From Panagrolaimus kolymaensis (taxonomy: Eukaryota > Nematoda > Chromadorea > Rhabditida > Panagrolaimidae): a stretch of DNA of 64,000 bases. Below the pieces are notes generated by a model. That model worked only from the letters and a program-made list of their open reading frames with translations, was not told the DNA's origin and made no database searches. The position numbers and the translations under genes are program-made. The DNA lies in contig JAJQJQ010000010.1 of the NCBI GenBank assembly GCA_028622995.1, positions 5,456,001 through 5,520,000 on the forward strand. The letters are read 5' to 3'. This document shows, in pieces, positions 50,601 to 63,300 of the stretch; the stretch's first letter is position 1; each line of letters begins with the position of its first letter.

Positions 50601-53600
50601 CTTAAAACGTTTCGTTTGTGGATTAGGCGCTCATGCTTTTCTTTCTTTTTTTTTTGCTTTGCTTTTTAATTTTCTTTTGATGGCAGCGCGGTGGGGTGAA
50701 TGAATTGAATAGATAGATAGATATATACTGACGACTGACTGTACAGGAACAAGAAAAAAAGAAAGAAATAAGCAACTACCACACGCTTGATGCTGCTTGC
50801 TTGCTTGACCTAAAATGAAGATGAACAGGTGCGCAATCATTGAAGAAATTTTCTTCTTCTTTTTTTCAATAAAAAATAAAATAAAGAAAAGAAAGAAAAT
50901 TCTTTTCCCTTTTTCTTCTTCTGAAGAAGAAGCAAGCAACAACAACAAAAACTACCGCAGCTTCTTCAAATAAAGACATTAATTGCTTTTTTGTTCATGG
51001 CCCTTCCAAAAACTGTCGTCGTAAATTCATAAAAGAAAAAAGAAAGGAGACATAATATTTTGCAGGATAAAATAAAACTAAAAAATGATGTTTTTGTTAT
51101 TGTATGTAAAGTGGATGCGCCAGTAGTAATGCCATCAATTTCTTTTCATCAACGTCGTCGGCTTCGTCGTCAAACCCTTGGGTGTTTTTTTTCTTCTTTT
51201 GCGCATTCGTAGGCGCCACCGCTTAAACACTTTTATTTTCATTTTCTTATAGTTATATCTATTTATTTCCTCCTTTAAAATGCTTATATATGGCTTTTTA
51301 TTTCACGCTTGTGTAATTAAGATGAGAAGAAAAAGTTTATGGCCAACCAACTTATCGCCCAGATGGGTTCTCCTTCATCATCTTCCACTTTTCTTTTTAT
51401 TTTTTCAATAGAAAACAAAAAATTGGGTAATCAAAAAAGTAAATGTTTTTCTAAGGATGATGAAAATAAAAAGTAACAAGCAAAAAAAGACAAGAAATGA
51501 AACTTTTTTTCTATAACTTTATTTTTTCCTTATTTAAATAGAAAAATTATATTTTATTTGGCTTTGTTGTTAAAAATTAATATCATCCATCATAATTTTT
51601 CTTTTCTTTTCTGTAGAGTAGTTCATCTTATAAATGGATGGGCGATCATACGAAACGGCAACGACGACATCCAAAGAATTAAAAAAAAATGAAGATGAGG
51701 CGAATTTTTTTAATAATAATATTTATGAGAAAAAAATTTTTTTGTGGCAATATTGTTGTTTGTTTGACCCCATGCAACAATAATAAGGATTCCTCCATGA
51801 TTTTATTTTACTATATTTTAATCGCCTTGGAAGAAGAAGAAGAAAAAAACGGAAGAAGAAAGAAATAAAGAATATACAAAGGCGCTTATTAAAATATATT
51901 ATGATCATAGTAGGATTTGTGACATCCATCTCCCATCTTCTTCTTCTTTATTCTTCTTCGATTCTTTCTTCGAAAATGATGATTCGTCAAGAATGAGTGA
52001 TTTTCTTTTTTTTTTGCTGCGCAAGAAAGAGAACAATGAAAAGTGAAAAGATTGCAACAAAAGTTGAAAAAAAATATTGAGTGAAGAAGAGTCTCTTCTT
52101 CTTCCGGTTTCATGTATCTTTTTTATTTATGTCGGAAATCTATTGTTAGAAAAATAATATAAATAATAATAAAGAATGAAAACGAGAGAGATGTTTCTGG
52201 TGTAAGTTACATCATAAACATAAGTGCCTCAAACTTCCGGGAGTTAGTAAAAATCTTACTTCAAAAAAATTAGGATTACTCTTAGCACCAAAAAAGAAGG
52301 TCTACGGTAGAAAATCAAAAAAAGAAAAAGAAGTGCGAAAAAAGTAATTTTTTTGTTCCTGAGCATTTAAGCAAATTTGGGTATTATTATTTGTTTGTTA
52401 TTATTATTATCCTTATTTAAAGACATTTACTAACTGTCCTTGAACTAACATGATTTTTTTGGCATGCGTTCTTAATAGCAATTTAATTTCCTGCTGTTGC
52501 TACCTTTTCAAACAAAAAAATTGGCTTGAACTTCCTTTTCCGTTGGCACAAAAAAAGAAAGAGTAAAATCACAGTTTTTCTTTGAATTGAACCTTGAAAT
52601 AATTTATTTTATTTTTTCTACCGCAATTTGAATTGAACTGTCGCAGTCGCGCATTTATTTATAATAACCGCGAATGATGATGATCATTTCCTTTGTTATT
52701 TACTAAATTCCCTCACAATTGAGTGTCGTTGTAGTTGTGTTTTTTTTTATTTGCGCGAAATCGGAAAGGATTTTTTTTCTTTTGCAAGCGTTCGTTTCCA
52801 GGTAACAACCAACTAACTACATGGCATTTCTTTCTCCTGATTTAAGTCAGCTACAACTACTATGTACAATAGAAAATAGCCATAGCGGCAGCAGCAATGG
52901 TGGCGGAAAAAAGTGCTAATTGATGGGGGATGCGCATGCGCATGCGCGGCAATTTCTAGCGGTACACATTCTCCCAAAATTGCTTTTCTTTTTTATTTGA
53001 GGATAAACATAATAAAGGACGCTTGAACGCGCCAATGCTCATTCCTTTTTTTCTTCATCATCTTCTTTTTTATTTTTTTTGAAAAGCCTTCAAAACACCT
53101 CCTATAAAAATTCTGACTTTGTTGTTGTTGCTTCTTCCTATGACCTCGATATATTTTTAGGAGAAAAGAAAAAGAAAAGGGAGAAAAAGACCTTTACTTT
53201 TTTTCCATTGATGCACAAAAAGATTTCATACTTTTTATTTTTTTACAGTAATAACTTACTTCATCTATCTTCCACGCTAATAAGGGGGAGATTTTTGAAA
53301 AAAAATCTCAAACTTGCCCTAATCTGTTTTTCTCTTTTGTGTAATAATAAAAAAGAGCTCATGATCATTATTATTCTCATTTTTGTTTGTTATTGATGGA
53401 AATAAAAAAGTAATAATGTTCATCTTTTTTTCTTTCTAAAGAGACACGATAGACTAAAGGATACTACTAAACAGGCTTGGAAGAGAGAGATTGAGATTTA
53501 CTTATCCCCCTCTCTTTTCTGATGGAAGAATACGATACTCACCTATAAAATTATTTGATGATTTCCGTTATTAGGCAAAATATAAAAAAAGTATTTTTGA

Positions 53601-54600
53601 TATATCTAAGTGACGCATGGACCATAGACGATGCTGTTCATCATCTTTTTTTGAATCTGCAGAACAAACTTGGTTACGCTCTGATTGTGAATACTTTTTT
53701 TTTTCATTGACTACTAGATTTTTTCGATTTTGAGAAGACTAACTACTAAATTGGCTTGGAAGTTCCGTTAAATTGTTTTTTTTACCTGTGGAAAGGAAGA
53801 ATGAGTTCGCAAAAAAGAAAATAGAAGAATTAAATCTTTTTTAATGTGCCTTTTTTGTTCAATCAAAAAAATAAAAAAATAAATGATTATCGTCGTCGTC
53901 CTCAAAAATGAATACAAACAAAATAAAAATAATCGCAAGCAAATGCAACAGCAACAACTGTTTGAGGAAAATGAAAAGATCCAATTACCGTATACATATT
54001 AGAAAAACGACTAAGAATAATTTTATTTTAAATAATGTGGTTGCTTGCAACGATCATCTTCTTTCTTCCAATGTTTATAAACAAAACAAAAAAAGGAAGA
54101 AGAAGCATCATTCGATCACCTTGTAAAAATAAATTTGAGAGCGTTTAAAAAATTCATCCATCCATCACCTGACCTTAAATAAACTTTGAAGAAAGAAAGA
54201 AAAAGGATTGCACTTTGATTGACAGTTATGCCCAATTTTCTTCTTTGCTTGATGAATTTTTTTTGGTAAGAGGATGCGCAAAGTGTGAAAAATGGACAAC
54301 TTAAATCAATGTTTAGATTTGACTTGCTTAACCTCAGATTAAAACAGGGGTCAAATGTCATGCTTATTTTTTTTAAATGAAAAATGGAGAAGTTAAAATA
54401 AATGCTTTTTACGCAACTTTTTTTGCAACTTTAAAGAAAGAAAACAACATATTTTTTTGCCGAAGAAGACGACAAGTTTTACTTCTTTTTTAATTCTACC
54501 GGAAAAAAAATTTGCGGAAATGCCACACGTGAAACGGAGTTAGCTCTTTATGACCCATGGTTTCATAACCCAGATTATCATGATCTTATTGAAAAGTGCA
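47700..54600. other. Gene-free stretch upstream of pros and CBP, left part
   Basis: About 6.9 kb with no gene I can support. Scattered frames of 60-105 codons are rich in F, K, S and L and follow the poly-T/poly-A and CTTCTT/GAAGAA composition, so they look accidental. The stretch must carry the upstream exon and promoter of pros. Notable words: GTCGTC/GACGAC clusters at about 48,281, 48,396, 48,715, 51,018, 51,151-51,171, 51,661 and 53,891-53,900; a short GATA repeat at 50,711-50,726; a double NRF-1-type site at 52,931-52,948 (listed separately). Confidence 0.5.
52931..52948. promoter_or_regulatory. Two overlapping NRF-1/Ewg-type palindromes
   Basis: TGCGCATGCGCATGCGCG contains the palindrome GCGCATGCGC twice, at 52,932-52,941 and 52,938-52,947. 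This is the core recognised by NRF-1 in vertebrates and by Erect wing in flies, usually found in CpG-type promoters of broadly expressed genes. In this AT-rich DNA the cluster stands out, and it may mark a promoter for an unseen 5' exon of pros or CBP. Confidence 0.5.
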
Positions 54601-54622
54601 GTAATGTGTACATGTTTCATTT

Positions 54623-54890
54623 CCTTCCAAAATTCCTTTATTGGACATCCCTAAATACAGTGGTGATCTTTTGAAATGGAACTCCTTTTGGCAGCATTTT
54701 AAGCATTGCGTTGATGATCAAAATTATTCAAAATTTGAAAAACTGTTTACACTTTTGTCTTTATTTGAAGGTCGAGCACTTGAAGAAATCAAAGGTTTCA
54801 CAATTTCAGAAGGAAATTATGATACTATCATCGAAATTTTGCAGAATTGTTTTGGTAATAAAAATTTAATTATAATGCAAACTTCGATCA
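54623..54890 (+). pseudogene. BEL/Pao retrotransposon gag relic (DUF1759)
   Basis: The frame reads IPLLDIPKYSGDLLKWNSFW, then HFKHCVDD, KFEKLFTLLSLFEGRALEEI, then YDTIIEILQNCFGNKNLII. The pattern 'P-x-Y/F-S-G-D-x-x-x-W-x-x-F-W', then 'K-x-x-x-L-x-S-L-x-x-G-x-A', then 'L-x-x-x-F-G' is the DUF1759 part of BEL/Pao gag polyproteins, which builds the particle of these LTR elements. Similarity ends at about 54,890, a stop lies just upstream in the same frame, and no protease, reverse transcriptase or LTR is nearby, so this is an isolated fragment. An adjoining plus-strand frame (KHVLIFRKQILDEMRM, about 54,891-55,010) was not identified. Confidence 0.75.
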
Positions 54891-55090
54891 GTTCCATAAG
54901 CATGTCCTCATCTTCCGGAAACAGATCCTCGATGAGATGCGCATGGTTAGATCCAAAGAACCCAGAGGATCTAAATTTTCCAAAGGACCCAAAAATCAAA
55001 GAGGATCTTAAAATAAAATTTTAAACAACTCTTATTGTTGATAATCTTTATTCATTTACTTTATGCAGATGACAAATCCTTAACAGTTTA

Positions 55091-55252
55091 GCATTTGCAA
55101 TGACAATAAATAAAGGACAAACATTCAAAAGTGTTGGCATTGATCTCTCGAAAGATGTGTTCACTCATGATCAACTTTATGTAGCAATGTGTTGAGTTAA
55201 AAATGGGTAATCTTTAAAAATAAGACTCGGTTATAAAGAGGATTCAAAAAAT
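55091..55252 (+). pseudogene. Helitron PIF1-type helicase C-terminal relic
   Basis: One frame reads [20 protein letters not shown], then [14 protein letters not shown], a stop, VKNG, a stop, SLKI. This matches the end of Helitron-encoded PIF1-like helicases ([18 protein letters not shown], FxHGQLYVAxSRV, SLKI). Two residues are missing after INK and two in-frame stops interrupt the conserved ending, so the copy is dead. No Rep domain and no Helitron terminus were recognised. It follows the gag relic by about 200 bp, making this a small graveyard of mobile elements. Confidence 0.75.
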
Positions 55253-57387
55253 GCGTGATAAAATAAAATAAAAAGTTTTAAACTAATTTCGTAGTATTTA
55301 TTTTTTTAAACGAAAAATGGAAAAAAATGTTGAAGTCTTTCGGTGGTAAAAAAAATGGCTTCCAATATTAATTTTAAGACTTTAATTGAAAGGAATTAAG
55401 AAGAAATGCGAGAGTTTTAGCTTTATGAAAATTTTGATGTGTCAGAAAAAAACACATGTCGAAGTTCAACTTTATATTTTGAAATTTTTTTTGACTTTAT
55501 AAAATGTTTCGAAATTTTAAATTTTATACTTTAGCTTTTTAATTGTTGAATTACTTGTGGTAAATTTGATAGTGATAAAGCTACTTATCTATTTGTTACA
55601 TTTCCTTATAACAACAATATTAAGGAATATATGTTTATGCATTTAATAAATAATTCAAAAAAATAATTTGCTGACTGTGTTAAAACTTATCACAGCTCTT
55701 TAATTTATCAATTTGCGAAACTCAAGAATTACTTTATTAAACTTTTTAAAACTTTATAACTAATTTACCAATCATTTCGTAAAACTTTTAAAAGTGAAAA
55801 ATGCATAAATATTTTATTAAAGTTTTCATTAATTTTATTCAATAAAAAGAGAAAACTTTTGTTTATTTGAAATTTTTTTTGTTAATGAACCTTCAAGCAA
55901 TAATCGGAATGAAAGTGATAACTCAAAGCAAATGGAGGAGATAAACTTGGATAAATGAGTAAACAAAACAATAAGAGAAAGGTTTTATTGTTCCTGATAA
56001 ATTCAGAGATTTTCTTTATTTGGCTTTTTGTTTTTTAAAAATATTTTTGCGTTGATTCGATCGAATTTTTATTCCCTTTTGCTTCTGTAGTCTTTTTTTC
56101 ATGATCTTGAATATATAATTTGTCGTTGATAAACGTGAACCAAATGTTCCATGAATGCATGCGTGAGTATGTAAAAATTTTTTATCAAGTTTTTTTTCTA
56201 AGACAGCGAAAGAATATATAAAAAAAGTTTAACATTTTTTTGTTGTTCATTTATTAATATATTTTATTATTATTATTTTCTTCAATGATATTTATATATT
56301 ATTTTAATTATTGATAGATATTAACTGATTATCAAGAATATATAAATATAAGAAATGCTTTCCTATCAGTTGGAGGTACCTTATTCCGCGCCATTTCCAC
56401 GCCCGCCTTCCATTCGGCTGACTGCCAAGTCTCCCTTCTCTTTTTTCTTCTTCTCTTTCTTTTTTTTTCTTCTCTCAATTCACTACAAAGTTGAGAGTTG
56501 TCACATAGTCGGCTGCATGCGAGCGAGCGTCTTTCTTTCTCATCAAATTTGACAGTATCCTCCATTCACGTGTTTAAGATATCTTACATTTTCATCGAAA
56601 AATGGCTTATATTTGGTCACTTTTTCTCGCAGTTTTTTAGATAAATCCCTTCCATCAAATCTTCTGATGAGTTTTTTCAAGTTTTATTATAATTTTTTAA
56701 TAAATTTTGATCATTTTTTTCAACATTTCTATTAACATCATTTAAAAAATCCATAATGCGCACGCGGTCCGCCATTTTTCTCCGCCCTTACAGTCAGTTA
56801 AAAAAAGTGGTATGCACAGAGGAGAAAAAGCGTTATGAAAAGAGAAGAGAACCGGGGAGAAATAGCATTGAACGCAGTCTTTTAATGCCTGCGTATCTTG
56901 AAAGGCAGCAATCTTTTTTTCTTTGGTTCCACTAAAGAAAAAAGTATTGAATCGCTACTTTTTTTTTTCGTTCCATGTGGTAAAAAAAAATATATATATA
57001 AAGTTTAAAATACTATGCGAAAATTTTTTGTAAAAATTTTTTTGAAACAAAACTATCGCGATCTTCGTACATCTTAATGATAAATAAATACTGTAAAAAA
57101 TATTTACGGTATATTATAATATTTTGTTCGTGTATATATAAAAGAGACAACAAAGATACTTTACACTTTTTTTCTATGCAATCATTGAATATTATCATAT
57201 GGAATATATTTTTTTATAGGAATTACCAAAGAGAAGGTTGGTATAACATATTTTTGTGTTAGCCATACTATATTCAATTAAATCTTCTTTGGGAAATATT
57301 AAAGACGAAGAACGTCCCTCCTGGTGGACTTTAGCGTGTTACAATATTATTCCCATCACTTCGACAACGTCTTCTTTAAAGTAGGCG
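55253..57387. promoter_or_regulatory. 5' flank of CBP
   Basis: About 2.1 kb. From 55,260 to 56,340 it is plain AT-rich DNA without a recognisable feature. From 56,380 there are patches of higher G+C: GCGCCATTTCCACGCCCGCC at about 56,390, and CGGTCCGCCATTTTTCTCCG at about 56,765, each with a GCCAT (YY1/Pho-type) word. The region 56,760-57,387 is the best candidate for the CBP promoter and 5' UTR, with CGATGTCGG directly at the start codon. Frames at 56,332-56,565 on either strand are low-complexity and not called. Confidence 0.45.
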
Positions 57388-60300
57388 ATGTCGGTGGATG
57401 TGATGGAGGAACACGCCCCACATAAAAAGAATAATATTCCGTCTAGAAGTAAGTTAAATTTATTTTTTTAAATTAGGAATTCTTGCTTACTTTTTTTTGT
57501 ATTTTGTATCCAAAAAATACTTCCTTGTTAAATAACACCACCAACAAGCAATAAGTTGTAATAATTTTAGATTTTGGCGAGGATGATATCCTCGATGGTT
57601 TTAATGAGCTCGAGCGGATGGATTCCGCTCCCATGGATGTTGGAAATCAGATGCTTAATGGTTCAGATAATGTAAGCCTTTTGGCTTTTTGAAAACATCT
57701 TATTTTTTTACCTTTGTAGATTTATGCAAGTACAAGTATGCATCAACCGCCACAACAACAACCTCCAATAGCAGTATCATCTGGGCAGCATCTCCAGCAA
57801 CAACACCCACATTCAATGCATACATATCAAACGACGTCCGGCCCGTCGTCTTCACAACCAAGTGTACTTCAAGAGTTATTATTATCAAATAATTCAACGA
57901 CATCTATGAGTAGTCCAAGACAGCCACAACAACAACAGTATGGAAATAATTTTCAAGGTAGACCACCACCCCCAATAGGAAGAAATGCTATGCCTGGACC
58001 AGGTAATAATGGGCCAAACATGATGTCTCCACCAACGATGCAAACAAGAGCTCCTCAACCCCAACAAATGCGACAACCCGCACCAGGTCAAGGCAATCCT
58101 CAAATGCAAGGAGGAGGAGGGCCAATGTATGATCAAAATTATCAACAAATGCAAAATCAACATCAATATCAGCAATATCAAGGTGGTCCACCTCAAATGA
58201 TTCCAAGGCCCATGGGTGGGCAATTTGTTCGACAACCTAATGGTCAACCAATGCAACCTCAACAAATGATAAGAGCAAATATTATTATGAATGGTGGAGG
58301 AGGAGGAGGACCAGTGAGGAAGGAAAACATGCAAAATATGAGAGGTAATAAATTTCATGAAAATAATTAACTTCAACTCTAAAACAAACCATTTTTTAGG
58401 AGGGAATATACCAAATAATAATGTCCAAGTAATGCCTAATCGAATGATGGTTCCACCCCAACAGCAACAACAAGGTCAATATGATCAGCAACAAAATTAT
58501 GGCATTCCAAATGGTGGTGGACCATCGAATCGGCCTCAAAGTACAAATGATCCCCAAATGCCACAACAACAACCACCTCAACAACAACCACAACAATATT
58601 ATGTACAAGGTGGACCACCACATGGATATATGCAAGTTGCTCCAGGTCAACCTAGACCGACTTATGTGCAAGGCCATCTTCCACCAAATCATCCTGGACA
58701 TCAGCCTCAACAAGTTGTAAGTGATATTAAAAATGAGGGACATAAAATAAACATATTGAATTTTAGGTATATTTGAGAACAGGGGATCCATCAAATATTA
58801 TTCAAGGACAACCTCAACCACCACATATGCCTCCTCAAAATATTGTAAATGGTCCACCACAAATTAATGGAACAGTGAGACCGCCACCATCATCTCAAGT
58901 TAATGCTCCTCCAAATCAGCAGCAAATGCCTCCAAACGTGCCACAAAATGGAACCATGCAAAGAATGTCTCAACCAAATCCTCAACAAACACAGCCACAA
59001 TTACCAAATCCAAGCATGGTTCCTCCACAAAATCAACCACCTCCAGTGCCAATGGGTGGTGAAGCTCCAAATTCACAAAACCAAAATCCATTATCAGGAA
59101 CTGGTGCTATGCCTCCACCATCCAGTGGTACACCAAATTATCATACACAAGATCCAGAAAAGCGAAGATTGATACAGCAACAATTAGTTCTTTTACTTCA
59201 TGCTCATAAATGTCAACAAAGGGAGCGGGTAAGAAACTTATTTAAAATTATTCAAATTCATTATAAAAAATTTTACAGGGTGATGCAGCAACAAATAAAA
59301 ATGTTTGCACTTTACCTCATTGTTCCACAATGAAAAATGTATTGGATCATATGACAAGTTGTCAAAATGGTAGACAATGTGCTTATCCTCATTGTGCTTC
59401 ATCAAGGCAAATAATAGCACATTGGAAAAATTGCGTAAAAGATGATTGCCCTGTTTGTAAACCTCTCAAATGCTTTAACAAAGGTACAAATAATAATGCC
59501 TCATTTGGATCTCCACAATCAGCTGCTTCAAATGCTTCTTTGTTAACTGATTATGCCGATGCGTAAGTTTTACAGCATTCATAAAATTTATAAAATCTAT
59601 GTTTTTTAGCTTTTCTGACCCATTCCGAAGTCCCAATCCACCCAATCGCCCTGCAACAGGAACCATGCTTCCAACTTCAACTCCAATAAATAGCTCTCAA
59701 CAACCTAGAAATCCAGCCATTTCAGCAACACTCGGCTTGAATTCAAGTATGACAACTGAAAGTATAGGTTCATTACCACCTCCAGATCCACCATCCCAAA
59801 GCAAACCATGGCATCAATCAATAAATAAAGATCTCAGAAATCATTTAGTTGGTAAACTTGTTAAAGCAATATTCCCTTCACCTGATCCAGCAGCAATGCA
59901 AGATCAAAGAATTAAAGATTTAATTTCTTATGCAAGAAAAGTTGAAAAAGAAATGTTTGAAATTGCGAGTGATAGAGTAAGTTAAATCTTTCATGAAAAA
60001 AAATTCAATATGATAACTTTATTTCAGGAAGAATATTATCATTTATTAGCAGAAAAAATATATAAAATTCAAAAAGAATTGCAAGAAAAGAAAAATCGTA
60101 GGTTGGAACAAAATCAAAAGGGTGATGATGGACGATTGCTTCCTCTTCAACACATTCCAAGTGCAGCTTCAATTAAAGCTGATATACAGCAGGATATATT
60201 TCGAAATATTCCATCCATGCCTAGCAGCATTCCAGATATAAATAGCGATGGAATGGGAATGGATGTGGATCAAGATGTTAAAGATATCAAACCAAAAATG

Positions 60301-63300
60301 GAGCCCATGGAAGAACCAGAAGAACCTCCAAGAGCGGCTTCAACTGCAGTTTCAGAGAATCCTCTATCTGCGGCACCTGAAGTCAAAGATGTCAAGGATG
60401 TTAAACCGGTGAAAAAAGAGCCAGATGATTCACAAAAAGAAGAAATATCCTTTGACATAGAAGAACTTCGAAGAATGTTAATCCCAGTTTGGAAGGTTGT
60501 TGATAGCGCTGAAGAAGCGAGTCCATTTCGAGTTCCTGTCGATGCTGAATTACTTCAAATCCCAGATTATTATGATGTTATTAAAAATCCAATGGATCTT
60601 TTAACAATTCGTAACAGAATTGATTCAAGTTATTATAAAACTCCAAGGGAATTTATTGCGGATATGTGGCAAATGTTTGATAATGCATGGTTATACAATC
60701 GAAAAAATTCCAAAGTTTATAAACTTTGCACAAAATTATCTGAAATTTTTATTGAACATATGAATCCAGTAATGGAAAATCTTGGATATTGCTGCAGTAA
60801 TCGTTACAATTTCACTCCGCTGGCATTATTCTGCTTTGGACAATCCATGTGTGTAATTGCGAGGGATCAAACTTATTGGCTCCATGAAACTTCATCATCG
60901 AAATATGGTGTTAACGTTTCAGAAAAATATATTTATTGTCAAAAATGTTTTGATACTCTTCCTGCATGTGGATTAAATTTAAATGAAAATCAAAATGAAC
61001 CACCTAATTATGCGCCAAAAGATAAATTTGTTCAAATGAAAAATGATTCAATTGAAGCAGAACCTTTTGAAACTTGTAAACTTTGCAGTCGAGAATGGCA
61101 TAGAATTTGCGCAAATTATTCTAAAAAAGTTTTCCCCGATGGGTTTATTTGTGATACTTGCAGAAAAGCCAAAGCTATTCCACAACCAGAAAATAAATTT
61201 ACAGCTAAAAGTGAGACTTACATAATTTTTAATATTTTTTAAAATAATTTCAATATTTTTTAGAACTTGCCGTTAACAAACTCTCCAAATTTATTGAAAG
61301 CCGAGTAAATACATATATTTCAAAGAAAGTTGGGCCAAAAGAAAAAGACAAATATGAAGTTGTTATTCGAGTTTTATGCAGCACGGATAAAGAAGTGGAA
61401 GTTAAAACATTAATGAAAAGTAAATATGTTCCTCTAGGATTCCCAGAAAAATATCCATATCGAACCAAAGCTGTTTTTGCTTTTGAAGTAGTTGATGGAG
61501 TTGAAATATGCTTTTTTGGTTTACATGTTCAAGAATATGGTAGTGAATGCAAAGCTCCCAATGCTCGACGGGTATATATCGCATATCTTGATTCAGTGCA
61601 TTTTTTCCAACCACGTGAACTTCGAACTGATGTTTATCATGAAATATTATTGGCATATCTAGATTATGCAAAGAAAATGGGTTACACTATGGCTCATATT
61701 TGGGCTTGTCCGCCATCGGAAGGAGATGATTATATTTTCCATTGTCATCCACCAGAACAAAAAATTCCTAAACCCAAGAGATTGCAAGATTGGTATAAGA
61801 AAATGTTGGATAAAGGTGTTCAAGAAAATCTGGTGGTGGAATATAAAGATATTCATAAACAGGTAAGTAAAAAAAATTTTGTTTAGAAAAAAATTTTTAT
61901 TTGTTTAATTTTTATAGGCAAAAGATGATGGCCTGGTAACTCCTATGGATTTACCATATTTTGAAGGAGATTTTTGGCCAAATATTATTGAAGATTGCAT
62001 TCGTGATGTTGAAAAGGAAGAAGCAGAAAGGAAGCGAGAGGAAGATATAGCGGAGGATGAAGATGATATTTACACTCGAGATGATTCAAGTTCTTCAAAA
62101 CAAGGCAACAAATTTGGAAGTAAACCAAATAAGAAAACGAAAGCATTGAAAAAAGGTGGTACATCAAAAACCAAAAAAGGCAAAGGCAATGGAAGCGGCA
62201 GTGAAGTAACTGATAAACTTTTTACCATGCTTGAAAGACATAAAGAAGTATTCTTTACTATTCGACTTGTGAGTGTACAAACTGAATTAACAAATCAATC
62301 CAAACCCATTGTTGACCCTGATCCATTAATGTCGAGTGATCTCATGGATGGTCGAGATACTTTCTTGACTCGCGCAAGAGAAGAACATTGGGAATTTAGT
62401 TCTCTTCGACGTGCAAGATACTCCACACTTTGCTTCTGCCACGCCCTTCATACTCAAGAAAACAAAGATATGAGTTACACTTGTAATAATTGTCAAGGAA
62501 CAGCAAATTTCCATTGCCCAACATGTGAAGATTTTGATTTATGCGCCGTTTGCAATACGAAAGTCAAGCATGAACATAAATTGGAGAAAATGAATACTCT
62601 TATCGAAGATACTAAAGGTGGCTCAGAATCAACTAATAATCGAAATGAATCCATTCAAAGATGTATTCAATCGCTGGTACATGCGTGTCAATGTCGAGAT
62701 GCAAATTGTCGAAGAGTAACTTGTCACAAAATGAAAAAAGTGGTGCAGCACACAAAATTATGTAAAAAGCGTCAACATACTAATTGCCCCGTTTGTAAAC
62801 AACTTATTGCACTTTGTTGCTATCATGCAAAACATTGCAATCAAGCTCAATGTCCTGTGCCATTTTGTTCAAATATTCGTCAAAAGCTTCAAGAACAAAA
62901 ACGTTTACAAAATCGAAGAGCTGATATGCTTATGAGAAGGCGAATGGAACTTTTATCTGGTGGTGGCCAACAACAACAACCTCAATCATCTCAACCTCCT
63001 CCCATGGCAGCTCCTTCCAAGCCTCCTCCAGTGAATGGGTCTGTAAGTCCACATGTAAATATAAAAGGTCCTCCATCAATGGGAAAGAAGCCAACTACAG
63101 CAAGTCCAAATTATGGAAGTTCTCAAATGCCTCAATCAAGCATGCAAAATGCATATGGTCAACAACATCCACAACAAATGGGTGGAATGAGAGGATCTCA
63201 ACATGGACAGCAAGTGTCGCAACATCAACAACTAGGTTATCAACAACACCCTTCCCAACAACATCCACAACATTCGCAACAACAAATACAACAACAACAA

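Noticed and set aside
57894..58376. 160-residue minus-strand frame across CBP
   Set aside because: It is the antisense shadow of the Gln/Pro/Met-rich CBP exon; CAA and CCA repeats read as L and W on the other strand.
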